Source: Alloboseaceae bacterium BT-24-1 (GTDB taxonomy: Bacteria; Pseudomonadota; Alphaproteobacteria; Rhizobiales; Beijerinckiaceae). From it: DNA of 64,000 bases. Of the stretch, positions 8,336 through 17,429 are shown in pieces; the stretch's first letter is position 1, and each line of letters begins with the position of its first letter. A program made the position numbers and the translations under genes. The stretch covers positions 744,001-808,000 of the forward strand of contig JAOYTL010000001.1 in assembly GCA_025846845.1 (NCBI GenBank), read 5' to 3'. The notes under the pieces are model-generated. The model worked only from the letters and a program-made list of their open reading frames with translations. It was not told the DNA's origin and ran no database searches.

Positions 8336-9345
8336 GGCCGCACCACCCCGGAGGCGATCGTGTTCCCGAGCGCCTGCATGCGCTCGACAACCGGCGCGAC
8401 CTCAACCGCAAGCCGATAGCGATGGAAGCTGTACATCGTCACCAGCAGGAAGCCCGCGGCGGCAAAGACGATCCAGAGCGGGAAGAAGCTCCGCAACGCC
8501 TTCTCGGCGCCGACGCCCTGCCATTGCGCCGAGAGCTCCGAGGGCGGCGGCGGCAAATTGTGGCCGACGAGCTGGCCAAGCTCGTCGCGCAGATCGGCGA
8601 GGCGTTCGCGGCCATTGTCGAGTACGCGGTGCATGCCCTCGAAGCCGAGCAGCAGCACGAAGTCGATCAGCTTGAGCAACGCGATGTTCTTGCGCGGATC
8701 GGTCTTCACCCGGTCGAGGATGGCGAAGACCTTCTCGCCACCCCAGGTCTCGTTGTGGAAGCGGTTGAGCAGCGAGCTGGTGCTCCAGTCGCTGGCGGCG
8801 CCCCAAGGCGTCGTCATCACCGTCTCGTCGATCACCGAGCAGAGGATGTAGCGCGCAGCTTGGACGTCGCCGGCGGCGGCGCCGTTCCTGACCGCCGCCT
8901 CCTCGAATTTGTGGATCTGCTCGATCACCTCGCTGCGCAGTTGCGCGACATCGGCGAAATCGACGGCGTCGCGCAACTGCGCCACCAGCGCCAGCAACGG
9001 ATTGGCGGCGGCGACCAGCGCGTCGGAGCCGTCGGCGATCCCGGTGCTCGCCTGCAGTGCGGCTGGAGGGGCTTCGCGTGCTTGCGCGGAGGTGCTGCGC
9101 CGCTGCTGCCTTGGCGGCTCCGAACGTGAGATGAGCGATGATGATTGCGTGGGCGGCGGCACGAAGCCGGTCGGTCGTGCCGCCGGCAGTGGAGCAAGGG
9201 TCGAAGCCGAAAGCGGCTGGCGCGGCGGCGCGAACGGCGTCGTCGGCGGATCGTGGATCGCCGATCCGGCCGGCCGCGGCTGCGCCAGGCCGATCGGCCT
9301 GTGCCCGACGACGGTCGGCGGATCGAAGCTTTGATCGCTGCTCAC
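8332..9345 (-). CDS. tssL: TssL (DotU/IcmH) without OmpA extension
   Basis: This 337-residue DotU-family protein binds TssM and the baseplate. It starts with a proline-rich cytoplasmic leader of about 110 residues. The conserved core follows (ILCSVIDETVMTTPWG, WSTSSLLNRFHNETWGGEKVF), with a single membrane helix near 288-305 (LWIVFAAAGFLLV). Only about 30 residues follow the helix, so the peptidoglycan-binding OmpA-like domain found in many evolved TssL proteins is absent. A free OmpA-like membrane protein with that domain is encoded at 24963-25574. The start is GTG, overlapping the tssK stop. Confidence 0.95.
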   Translation of the reverse strand: MSSDQSFDPPTVVGHRPIGLAQPRPAGSAIHDPPTTPFAPPRQPLSASTLAPLPAARPTGFVPPPTQSSSLISRSEPPRQQRRSTSAQAREAPPAALQASTGIADGSDALVAAANPLLALVAQLRDAVDFADVAQLRSEVIEQIHKFEEAAVRNGAAAGDVQAARYILCSVIDETVMTTPWGAASDWSTSSLLNRFHNETWGGEKVFAILDRVKTDPRKNIALLKLIDFVLLLGFEGMHRVLDNGRERLADLRDELGQLVGHNLPPPPSELSAQWQGVGAEKALRSFFPLWIVFAAAGFLLVTMYSFHRYRLAVEVAPVVERMQALGNTIASGVVRP

Positions 9346-10676
9346 GCGCGTTTCCCGCGAATGGCCCAGAATTCGAGATGCAGGTCGGGATAGCCACCGC
9401 TGACATGCAGGGCGAAGGCGGCCGAGCGCGTCAGGTTGCGCCAGAGCTCGACGCTCTGGTCGAGTTCGAAATAGACGCCGCCCTGCAGGAAGGGCAGCTC
9501 GCGCGGCGCCACCGGCAGCGCCGTCAGCGGAATGCCGGGCAGTTGCAGATTGACGAGATCGCGGATCTGCTCGACCGAGCCGACCTTCATCGAGATCGGC
9601 AGCTGGCTGCGCAAGGTCTCGGTCGGCACGCTCGCCAGCGCGATCAGGACGAAGCGGGCATCCTGGAACAGGGTGCGATCGCTGATCGTCGAGAGGCGGA
9701 TGCCGTAGCCGCGATCCTGCAGCGGCAGAGCGATGGCGTTGCGCTCGATCACCACCGCCAGGAGCTGGCGCAATTGATCGAGCACGATCCCGAAGGAGGT
9801 GTCGAGATCGAGATGGTCGTAGGCCGGAAAATCGGCGTTGCGCCGGCGCGAGACCGAGAAGGTCGAGAGCTGGCCGGCGAGTGCCAGCGCCGCGCGATAG
9901 ACCTGCTCCGGATGCAGGCCGGGCGTCGCCGCGAAATGGTCGAAGACGGCCTCCTGGCCATTGACGATCGAAAGCACGACGAGATCGACGAGCCCGCCGC
10001 TTTCCGCCGCGGCCGGACCGGCGGCCGATTGGCCGGCGAGCGCCTCCGCCCGGCTGCGCAACAGGGAGCGGATCTCGCCGACGATGCGCACGAGACGCTG
10101 CGACGCCTGGAAATCAAGGCAGGGTGGGACGTAATTCTCGTCGAGAAGCACGGCCCCGGTCGCATCGACCTCGCGGATCCGCGCGATCGGCAGGGTGACG
10201 AGGTCATCCTCGGCTTCCCCTTCCAGCAGGAGCCGTGCCGAGAGCCGCCCGACCTTGAGGCTGACCGAGGCACGGTCCGGCGCAGTCACATCGCGCACGG
10301 CCTGCTCGGCCGCCTCGTAACGTCGGCTGCGGCCGCCATCGCCGATCTCGGCGCCATCGAGCGGGCGCAAAGCGACGGCGAGCTTCACCAACGTGTTCTT
10401 GGTGTTGGGAGGAACCGCCCGCGCCTCGATCGCGATGCCGCCGGCGGTGTCGATCACGGTCCCGTCCGGCATCACGGCGGCGACCGACTGGACGGCGATG
10501 CGGCCGAGCGGCAGCAATTCCGCCCCGAGCGTCAGCTTGCGCAGCCCCCAGGCGAAAGCCGCAAGCGCTGTGGTGCGGCCCTCGACCACATGCTCGATCC
10601 AGCGGTCGTATTGCTGGAAGTGCTGCGGGCGGATCAGCATGCCCTCGGACCAGAGCGGTTTGCTCACCAGCGTCAT
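9342..10676 (-). CDS. tssK: TssK T6SS baseplate adaptor
   Basis: This 444-residue TssK trimer subunit joins the TssEFG baseplate wedges to the TssL/TssM membrane complex. The family signature WSEGMLIRPQHFQQYDRWIE is at the N-terminus, and the normal family length (about 440-450) is kept. The C-terminal section (ILIALASVPTETLRSQLP, PVAPRELPFLQGGVYFELDQS) is the head domain that contacts TssL. The ATG at 10676 follows the tssJ gene after a 55-base gap, and the stop overlaps the tssL GTG. Confidence 0.96.
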   Translation of the reverse strand: MTLVSKPLWSEGMLIRPQHFQQYDRWIEHVVEGRTTALAAFAWGLRKLTLGAELLPLGRIAVQSVAAVMPDGTVIDTAGGIAIEARAVPPNTKNTLVKLAVALRPLDGAEIGDGGRSRRYEAAEQAVRDVTAPDRASVSLKVGRLSARLLLEGEAEDDLVTLPIARIREVDATGAVLLDENYVPPCLDFQASQRLVRIVGEIRSLLRSRAEALAGQSAAGPAAAESGGLVDLVVLSIVNGQEAVFDHFAATPGLHPEQVYRAALALAGQLSTFSVSRRRNADFPAYDHLDLDTSFGIVLDQLRQLLAVVIERNAIALPLQDRGYGIRLSTISDRTLFQDARFVLIALASVPTETLRSQLPISMKVGSVEQIRDLVNLQLPGIPLTALPVAPRELPFLQGGVYFELDQSVELWRNLTRSAAFALHVSGGYPDLHLEFWAIRGKRA

Positions 10677-10731
10677 CGGGGACAGCTCCGGAAAGGTTCT
10701 GCGGTCGGGGCGAGGGTCGGCATGGGCGACC

Positions 10732-11250
10732 TCAGATCAGGCCGAAATTGCGGGAGGCGCGTTGCAGCTCGATCCGCACGGCCAGGGCGCGCACGGTGAC
10801 CAGGAAGGCGTTGTCGCGGTCCGGCACGATGTCGACCAGCGAGCGCCATTGCGCGACCTCGATCTGGCGGAAGCCGGCGATCACGCCGATATGCTTCGCC
10901 TCGGTCGGCGATTCGCGCTTGAACGAGCTCTTCTCGCCCGGCTTGACCTCGAGTTCGCGCTTGGAGACGAGATCGGCGCCGAGCTTGGTCGAGTCGCTGT
11001 CGAGCAGTTCGAAGAAGCTCGCCTGCTCGAAGGCGTTCTTGGTCTTGAGCTCATAGACGCGCAGCACGATCGGCGAGGGATCGCCGTTCGCGTTGAGGTT
11101 GATCTCCTGATCGGCCTCGATCCCAAATTCGAGCGAGGTCGTCTTGGCCGCCGGCGGACCGGACGAGCAGCCGGCGAGCAGTGGCGCGCAGGTGCCAGCC
11201 GCCAGCCCGGCGAGCAGCAGCCGGCGGGAGGGGAGCAGCACCGGCTTCAC
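10732..11250 (-). CDS. tssJ: TssJ outer-membrane lipoprotein
   Basis: This 172-residue lipoprotein anchors TssM to the outer membrane. A basic N-terminus, a hydrophobic core and the lipobox LLAGC (Cys28) form a signal peptidase II site. The mature part is beta-sandwich-like with the family's PSPIVLRVYELKTKNAFEQASFFEL segment, shown here in two parts: SPIVLRVYELK and FEQASFFELLD. The gene starts with GTG overlapping the tagH stop. The length and motifs are standard. Confidence 0.94.
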   Translation of the reverse strand: MKPVLLPSRRLLLAGLAAGTCAPLLAGCSSGPPAAKTTSLEFGIEADQEINLNANGDPSPIVLRVYELKTKNAFEQASFFELLDSDSTKLGADLVSKRELEVKPGEKSSFKRESPTEAKHIGVIAGFRQIEVAQWRSLVDIVPDRDNAFLVTVRALAVRIELQRASRNFGLI

Positions 11251-12638
11251 GCTTTCGCTCCCGGCCTGCGGGCGGAAGCGCGCGCCAGCTCGTCGGAGAC
11301 GAGCGTGCGGATCGTGCGGTCGAGATCGCCGGCCAGCTCCCCATGCAGTTCGGCGTAGCGCTCCCAGAGCCGGCTCCTGTCCGGCTTGCGACCGAGCAGG
11401 CCGGGTTCGGCTTCGGATTCGAGCTTTGCCGGCGCCAACCGGTCGAGCAGTTCGCGGATGCTGGTCTGCATCGCCGAGGCGAGCGCGACCTCATGCGCAT
11501 GCATGTCGGCGAAACACTGCTTTACCGCCATGTCGAGCGGCAGGAAGCCGGGCGCGCCCTCGACCACGACCCGGCGCAGCGCCTCGTCGCCATGCGAGAA
11601 GAACTTGAACGGGTTGTTCTCCTGCGGCGCGAGCCGGGTCTGGTCGAGGCGGAACTCGTCCTTCATCGACTTGCGCGCCGAGAGCATCGAGACGAGCCCG
11701 CCCGCTGCCTGGCGCAGCGCGCCGCCAAGCTCCTCCAACAGCCGCGCCCGCGCCTCCGGCGGAATACGGGCCGGGTCGAGCCCGATCCCCGACCAGAAGG
11801 CCGCGGCGTCGCCGGAACTCGAAGCCGCAGACGCTCCCGGCAGCGCGACATCAGCCATTGGCCGGGCGGCGGGCGGCGCCGCGCCAGGCTCCTGCGGCGT
11901 CAGATCGATCGAGGCGGCCCGCGCCATGGCGCGCTGGCGCAGCAAAGCGAGTGGATCGATCGCCGCGACGGGCGCCGGCTGGGGTGCGACCGGCGCGACA
12001 GCAGGCATCGCCATAACCGGAGCCGGCGACGGCACGGCTGGCGCCGGCATCGCGGCGACCGGCACCGGGGCAGCCTGCGGCCTTGCCGGGGCAAGGTCGC
12101 TGAAGTCAAAATCATCCGGGATCAAGCCGGTGAGCTGCGTCGGCTGGCGCTGAGCCGCAGCCAGCGTTGGAGCGGGCATCGCTGGCACTGGCGCCGACAG
12201 CTCCAGGCCCACCGGGATGGCGGGCACTGCGACGGGGATCGGCCGCATCGGCAGCGGCGGAGCCACCGGCGTCGGCGGTACTGTGGCGACCTGCACCGGC
12301 GCGGGCGCTGGCTCTTCGCGCAGGATCGCGACGGAGATGATGTAGTCGGCGATATAGATCGTATCGCCATTGGCCAGCGGCGCACTCTGGTCGCGCCCGA
12401 GCGGCGCGTCGACCGCGTTGAGATAGACGCCGTTCGTGCTGGTATCGGTGATCAGGAAGCCACGGCCGTTATGCGAGATGCGGGCGTGCCGGGCCGACAG
12501 AGTGTTGCGCTCGTCGGGCAGAATCCAGTCGCAGTTGGCGCTGCGCCCGAGCGTGCCACCGGCTTCCGCGAAGATATGCGTAGACCGGTCGCCGAGCGTG
12601 CTGCGTTGCAGCCCGAGCACGGTCAGCAGCAATCTCAT
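11247..12638 (-). CDS. tagH: TagH/Fha FHA-domain T6SS protein
   Basis: This 463-residue protein has an N-terminal FHA phosphothreonine-binding domain (about 25-95: GGTLGRSANCDWILPD, SARHARIS, TSTNGVYLN). A long alanine/proline-rich linker (about 110-260) follows, then a C-terminal T6SS FHA domain of ImpI/VasC type (FKFFSHGDEALRRVV, PLDMAVKQCFADMHAHEVALA, WERYAELHGEL). In characterised systems, kinase-phosphorylated Fha triggers T6SS assembly and the PP2C phosphatase reverses this; both enzymes are encoded downstream in this operon. The linker resembles disordered tethers and may vary between strains. Confidence 0.93.
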   Translation of the reverse strand: MRLLLTVLGLQRSTLGDRSTHIFAEAGGTLGRSANCDWILPDERNTLSARHARISHNGRGFLITDTSTNGVYLNAVDAPLGRDQSAPLANGDTIYIADYIISVAILREEPAPAPVQVATVPPTPVAPPLPMRPIPVAVPAIPVGLELSAPVPAMPAPTLAAAQRQPTQLTGLIPDDFDFSDLAPARPQAAPVPVAAMPAPAVPSPAPVMAMPAVAPVAPQPAPVAAIDPLALLRQRAMARAASIDLTPQEPGAAPPAARPMADVALPGASAASSSGDAAAFWSGIGLDPARIPPEARARLLEELGGALRQAAGGLVSMLSARKSMKDEFRLDQTRLAPQENNPFKFFSHGDEALRRVVVEGAPGFLPLDMAVKQCFADMHAHEVALASAMQTSIRELLDRLAPAKLESEAEPGLLGRKPDRSRLWERYAELHGELAGDLDRTIRTLVSDELARASARRPGAKA

Positions 12639-12751
12639 CTTACCCCCGGCCCCACATCAACGCATGCCCCGCCGACCGGTCGGGCCGGCTCTTCGCGCTG
12701 CTGGCGCAAGGTTGAGCGAGGCGAACAACAATCATGTGACGCAAGTGGATC

Positions 12752-13732
12752 TCAGATGACGAATTCGACCGCGGCAGCCGGATCGGCATCGAGCCAGCCC
12801 GACCAACCAAGCCGCGTCTCGCCGAGGCAGAAGGGGCGAGCCTCACCCGGCGCCAGCAGGAAGGCGATGTCCCAATCCAGCGGCTCGCGGATCGAGAGAC
12901 GGATGAGCTCGGTCAGCGTGGCGTGATCCACTCCGCCCGGTAGGAGCCGGTCGCATTGCGCCGCCGTCAGCGGTCCGAGCCGCAGGCGGAACTTGTTCAT
13001 GACGTCGCGCATGGCTTCGCCGGCGACCGTATCGACCCCAAGCTCCAGCCCCGGCGCGCCGAGGCGCCACTGCGCCTCCTCCGGAATGCAGATCACGCGC
13101 GGTACGAATTCCTCGATCGCGCAGGGCACACCGAAATAATGACTGATCACGCCGGCGACGACCGAGGCCGAGCGGCTGTGCAGCGCCAGCACCCCGGCAT
13201 AGGGCAGGAGCAGCGTCCGCGCCGGCCGGTCTCCCTCCTGCGCCACGCCGAACATGCCGAAGAGCGCGGCGACCGCGCCGGAGATTGGATCGGTCGCGCC
13301 CGGCTCGTAGCGATGCTGGTGGCGGTAATGCTTCCAGACCCGGAAAAGCAGTCCGAGCAGGCGATGGTTGAAAAAGTCGGAGAAGTCGCGCAGCGCTCCG
13401 CCATCCTCGGCGAAGACGATCCGCTCGGTGAAGGCTGGCGGCAAGGGTGAGGACGGGCCGTGCAGTCCGAAGAGATTGGCAGTGACGACGATGGGCTCGC
13501 CGGCACGGGCCGGCAGTTCGATCGCCGCGACCTCCTCGGCCGGGAAACCCAGCGTCGGATTGGCCCGGAAGCGGACGGCCTCGCGCCGCGGCGACCCGGA
13601 GGCGCCGATGCCGCCCGGTTGCGGGAAGGCCTCTTCCAGCTGAAGGCACAGGGCGTTGAACTGGACCGTCGCAGCGTCGAGCGCCACGACAGCGCTCAGT
13701 TCGCGCTCGTCGTTCCCGCTCGCGGCGTCCAT
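12752..13732 (-). CDS. tssG: TssG T6SS baseplate protein
   Basis: This is a 326-residue TssG, part of the (TssF)2-TssG wedge. The conserved opening FNALCLQLEEAFP and RFRANPTLGFPAEEVAAIE, the FGLHGPSSPLPPAFTE segment and the FFNHRLLGLLFRVWKHYR helix are all present. The annotated start overlaps the end of tssF by 37 bases. A later start is possible, but the N-terminal residues before FNALC are of normal length. About 113 bases separate it from tagH downstream, with no recognisable gene. Confidence 0.95.
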   Translation of the reverse strand: MDAASGNDERELSAVVALDAATVQFNALCLQLEEAFPQPGGIGASGSPRREAVRFRANPTLGFPAEEVAAIELPARAGEPIVVTANLFGLHGPSSPLPPAFTERIVFAEDGGALRDFSDFFNHRLLGLLFRVWKHYRHQHRYEPGATDPISGAVAALFGMFGVAQEGDRPARTLLLPYAGVLALHSRSASVVAGVISHYFGVPCAIEEFVPRVICIPEEAQWRLGAPGLELGVDTVAGEAMRDVMNKFRLRLGPLTAAQCDRLLPGGVDHATLTELIRLSIREPLDWDIAFLLAPGEARPFCLGETRLGWSGWLDADPAAAVEFVI

Positions 13733-15444
13733 TTGTATTCCACCTTGCTCTCGGCGCCTTGGATGACGAAGCGGTGCAGGCTGTTGAGGCTGGCATAAAC
13801 CGCAAAGAAGCGCTCCAGCACCGCCCCGAACAAATAGAGCTCGGCCTCGCCGCCGATCTTGCTCTCGGCGACAACGAGCCTGATGGTGCGGATACGCACC
13901 GGCTGACCGCGCAGCACGCCGTCCTCGACGCCGGTTTCGAACGTCTCCAGCGCCTCCAGCAGCAGTTCCAGCCGGCGGCGCGCCTGCGCGTCGTGCACGG
14001 CACGGAAATCATAGCTCGCGATCAGCGTCCGAAGTGCCCCGACATCGACGAGCGAGCCGTAATTGCGGGAGAGATTCGAGATCAGCCGCCAGAGCAGATT
14101 CTCGCCGATCGGCGGCGGCGCATGCGGCGTCACGCTCATCACATTGGTGAAGCTGACCGTCGCCGGCGTCTCCGAGGTCGGCTGATCGATGGCGCCGACA
14201 GGGAGCCGCTCGGCCAGGGCGCCGTTCGAGCAGGTCAGCCCGATCGAGATCACCTCCGCTGGCGGGGCCGAAGCCCGCTCCAGCCGCGAGACGAAGGAGA
14301 GATAATGGTCGACACCGCGACCGACCACGGCCGGGCGCAGCCGCTCGCGATAGAACAACTTGCTGTCGGCCTCGCCAGGCAAATCGTGGCGAAAGGCCTC
14401 GAAGGGCTCGTAGACGATGCGTTCGGCCCGGCCCTGCAGATAGCCGGTGACCTTGTCGATCGCGTAGATTTCCAACCCGGCCCGCCCGCCAGCGACGACA
14501 CGGTACTCGCTGCGGGAGCGATCGATGCGTAGCGGATGCGCCTCGTGCGCGAAGAGATTGACCACCGGCGTGCAGTTCAGCCGGACATGGCCTTCCGCGA
14601 CCCTGACCTGATCGGGGAAGGGCCGCGAGAACTCGAAGGCGAAGGTCGCGGCCTTGCCCGAGAGACCGGCCAGGGCCTCAAGCCCGGTGACGTCGACGAA
14701 CAGGAACTTGGCCGGGAAAGCGAGATATTCCTGCAAATGCCGGAAGCCGATGAAGGCGTTCGAGGGATAGGGCAGCACGCCCTCCCCCTCCTCGAAGCCG
14801 ACCGGCTGGATCGCATTCGCTGGCAGGGCGACGCTCTCGCCGAAATCGCTCGTCACGGTGATTGAACGCAGATGGCGCGACAGCCACAGCAGAAGCGTGC
14901 GCCCGACATGCGGCTCGCGCTCGGTGTTGAAGAACAGGCGCAGGCGACTGCCCTGCAGGCCCTGCAATGTGCCACGCCCGGCCGCTTGCAAGGTCAGCGC
15001 AAGGCGCGCCGTGGTCGGCCGGTTCTCGCTCTGCGTGCGCGTGATCGAGAACGGCAGCACCTCGACCGGATAGCAGGTGCGGAAGCGGCAAGAGACGCCA
15101 TCGACCGGCCGCGAGGCCAGCGCAATCCCCGCTGGCACCCGTGTGACGCCCGGCCCACCGCCGGCTGCCGCCTCGAAGGCCACGACGCTCATCGGCGGGA
15201 TCGGGCGCAAATAGTGCGGCCAAACCAGCCGGATCAGCCCGTGGACGAGCTCCGGCATCTCGTCTTCGAGCTTCTGGCGCAGGCGTGCAACGGTGAAGGC
15301 GAAGCCTTCCAGCAGACGCTCGACATCGGGGTCGCTCGCCTCGCGCGACAGGAAGCCGGCGAGCTTGGGATTGGCCCGGGCGAACTCCTGGCCGAGCTCG
15401 CGCAGATAGGACAATTCGTCTTCGTAATGGGCGTTCAGCGACAT
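13696..15444 (-). CDS. tssF: TssF T6SS baseplate protein
   Basis: This is a 582-residue TssF, the other wedge component. The N-terminus YEDELSYLRELGQEFARANPKLAGFL is the family signature, with conserved PDVERLLEGFAF and a FPSSAFIGF-like YPSNAFIGFRHLQEYLAFP segment around 230-250. The frame remains open upstream to 15522, but ATG at 15444 gives the canonical start and leaves a 4-base gap to tssE. The C-terminus overlaps the tssG start region. Confidence 0.95.
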   Translation of the reverse strand: MSLNAHYEDELSYLRELGQEFARANPKLAGFLSREASDPDVERLLEGFAFTVARLRQKLEDEMPELVHGLIRLVWPHYLRPIPPMSVVAFEAAAGGGPGVTRVPAGIALASRPVDGVSCRFRTCYPVEVLPFSITRTQSENRPTTARLALTLQAAGRGTLQGLQGSRLRLFFNTEREPHVGRTLLLWLSRHLRSITVTSDFGESVALPANAIQPVGFEEGEGVLPYPSNAFIGFRHLQEYLAFPAKFLFVDVTGLEALAGLSGKAATFAFEFSRPFPDQVRVAEGHVRLNCTPVVNLFAHEAHPLRIDRSRSEYRVVAGGRAGLEIYAIDKVTGYLQGRAERIVYEPFEAFRHDLPGEADSKLFYRERLRPAVVGRGVDHYLSFVSRLERASAPPAEVISIGLTCSNGALAERLPVGAIDQPTSETPATVSFTNVMSVTPHAPPPIGENLLWRLISNLSRNYGSLVDVGALRTLIASYDFRAVHDAQARRRLELLLEALETFETGVEDGVLRGQPVRIRTIRLVVAESKIGGEAELYLFGAVLERFFAVYASLNSLHRFVIQGAESKVEYKWTPRAGTTSAN

Positions 15445-15448
15445 CGCA

Positions 15449-15916
15449 TCAATTCCGCAGCCGCATCTGCCTGTCATTGCCGAGCACGGTGTCGAAGCGC
15501 ATCGCCTCGCCGCTTTCGCCATCGATCAGCACGGCGCTGACCGAGAAGGCGAACTCTCCCGGCGACTCTGCCTGCATCGGCTTGACCAGCACCTCGCGCA
15601 GCCGCGGCTCGAAGGCTTCGAGCTGCGCCTTCACAGTGCGCGCGATCGCCGGGATGGTCTCCGAAGCCTCGCGCGAGATGTCGTTGAGATCCGGCATACC
15701 AAAATCGGGCCTTGTCTCGCAGCAGCCCTGGCGCGCGTTCAGGATGTGCCTGACATTCGCCAGCACGCTCTCGGACAGGCTCGGGCCGCGTGCGACCTCC
15801 GGCGAACCGGTGCCGGGTTCGCGCGCCGTCTCCAATCGTTCGAACAGGCTCGCCACGGAATTCCCGTCAATTGCCGCCGCCCCGCCTCCAATGGGAGGCG
15901 GGGCGAAGCAGGACAT
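15449..15916 (-). CDS. tssE: TssE gp25-like baseplate protein
   Basis: This 155-residue gp25/lysozyme-like protein starts contraction-competent sheath assembly at the baseplate. The conserved SLSESVLANVRHILNARQGCCETRPDFGMPDL and the EPRL motif (FEPRLREVLV) are present; the latter Glu-Pro-Arg-Leu tetrad is characteristic of gp25 proteins. The N-terminal 20 residues contain a glycine/alanine-rich stretch (PPIGGGAAA) that may be non-conserved. The gene begins 1 base after the tssC stop. Confidence 0.95.
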   Translation of the reverse strand: MSCFAPPPIGGGAAAIDGNSVASLFERLETAREPGTGSPEVARGPSLSESVLANVRHILNARQGCCETRPDFGMPDLNDISREASETIPAIARTVKAQLEAFEPRLREVLVKPMQAESPGEFAFSVSAVLIDGESGEAMRFDTVLGNDRQMRLRN

Positions 15917-15917
15917 G

Positions 15918-17402
15918 TCACTGCTTGTCGAGCTTGCCCTTCAGCGAGAGCGTGAAGTCGGCGCCCATGTACTTGAAGTGCGGCACGACCGACATCGCGA
16001 CGCGGTACCAGCCCGGCTCGCCCTCGACATCCTCGACCCGGATCTCGGCCTTGCGCAGCGGCCGGCGCGCCCGGACCTCCGGCGAAGGATTGTCCTGGTC
16101 GGCGACATACTGGCTGATCCACTTGCCGAGCTCTTCCTGGAGCTCCTCGCGGCTCTTCCAGGAGCCGATGTTCTCGCGCTGCAGCACCTTGATGTAGTGC
16201 GCCAGGCGGTTGATCATGAACATGTAGGGCAACTGCGTGCCGAGCTTGTAGTTCAGCTCCGCCTGCTTGGCCTCCGGCGTATTGCCGAAATATTTCGGCT
16301 TCTGCACCGAATTGGCCGAGAAGAAGGCGGCGTTGTCGCTGCCTTTGCGCATGGTCAGCGCGATGAAGCCCTGCTCGGCGAGCTCATATTCGCGCCGGTC
16401 GGTGACCAGCACCTCGGTCGGAACCTTGGACTGGAGCTGGCCCATCGACTCGAAGTTGTGCACCGGCAGGTTCTCGACAGCGCCGCCCGACTGCGGCCCG
16501 ATGATGTTCGGGCACCAGCGATACTGCGCGAAGGACTCGGTCAGGCGCGTCGCGAAGGTGTAGGCGGCGTTGCCCCAGAGGTAGTTGTCGGTCTCGCCGG
16601 CGCTCTTCTCTTCGTAGTTGAAGGCCTTCACCGGAACCGTGTCCGAACCGTAGGGAATGCGCAGCAGGAAGCGCGGCACCGTCAGGCCGAGATAGCGCGC
16701 ATCTTCCGTCTCGCGGAAGGCGTTCCACTTGGCATAGCGCGGGCCCTCGAAGATCGACTCGAGATCCTTGAGGTTGGCGATGTCCTCGTATGTCTCGACA
16801 CCGAACATCTGCGGCCCGGCCGAGGCGATCACCGGCGCGTGCGAGATCGCGCCGACGCTGGACATGAACTGCATCAGCTTCACGTCCTGCGGACCGGCGG
16901 AGAACTCGTAATTGGAGATCACCGCGCCATAGGGCTTGCCGCCGAACTGGCCGAACTCGGCCGAGTAGATGTGCTTGTAGAGGCCGGACTTGACGACCTC
17001 CGGGCTGTCCTCGAAATCGGCCAGGAGCTCATCCTTCGAGCAATTGAGCAGCTCGATGCGGATGTTCTGGCGGAAATCGGTGCGGTCGACGACGAATTTC
17101 AAACCGCGCCAGGCCGCCTCCAGCTTCTGGAACGACTCGTCATGCAGGATCTCGTCGAGCTGCTGCGAGAGCTTGCCGTCGATCGCCGCGATCATCTGGT
17201 CGATGACGGCGTTGTTGACCTTCTCGTCCTTGCGCGCCGGCAGCATCAGTTCGGAGATGAAGGCGGCGACGCCGCGGCGGGCGACGTCATAGCCCTCGTC
17301 TTTCGGCTGGAGCTTGGTCTCGCCGAGGATCTGGTCGAGCAGCGACAATTCGGTCGTGACGACCGAAGCATCCTGGGCGATCTCGAGTTGCTGATTGCTC
17401 AT
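15918..17402 (-). CDS. tssC: TssC (VipB) large sheath subunit
   Basis: This 494-residue large subunit forms the contractile T6SS sheath with TssB. Motifs include the N-terminal LSLLDQILGETKL, AWRGLKFVVDRTDF, the SYEFSAGPQDVKLM-like NYEFSAGPQDVKLM and the C-terminal FKYMGADFTLSLKGKLDKQ. The length is typical. The ATG at 17402 follows the tssB stop by 27 bases. ClpV, the ATPase that would recycle this sheath, is not encoded in the window. Confidence 0.97.
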   Translation of the reverse strand: MSNQQLEIAQDASVVTTELSLLDQILGETKLQPKDEGYDVARRGVAAFISELMLPARKDEKVNNAVIDQMIAAIDGKLSQQLDEILHDESFQKLEAAWRGLKFVVDRTDFRQNIRIELLNCSKDELLADFEDSPEVVKSGLYKHIYSAEFGQFGGKPYGAVISNYEFSAGPQDVKLMQFMSSVGAISHAPVIASAGPQMFGVETYEDIANLKDLESIFEGPRYAKWNAFRETEDARYLGLTVPRFLLRIPYGSDTVPVKAFNYEEKSAGETDNYLWGNAAYTFATRLTESFAQYRWCPNIIGPQSGGAVENLPVHNFESMGQLQSKVPTEVLVTDRREYELAEQGFIALTMRKGSDNAAFFSANSVQKPKYFGNTPEAKQAELNYKLGTQLPYMFMINRLAHYIKVLQRENIGSWKSREELQEELGKWISQYVADQDNPSPEVRARRPLRKAEIRVEDVEGEPGWYRVAMSVVPHFKYMGADFTLSLKGKLDKQ

Positions 17403-17429
17403 GGTTGCAGTCCTGTCGTGCTGGCTTGA

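Noticed and set aside
5039-8419. 1126-residue plus-strand frame antisense to tssM
   Set aside because: It is a reverse-complement artefact of GC-rich codon use: highly repetitive charged composition, no ribosome site, and tssM motifs on the other strand are complete.
11181-12926. 581-residue plus-strand frame over tagH
   Set aside because: Antisense shadow of tagH and its linker; arginine/histidine-rich composition.
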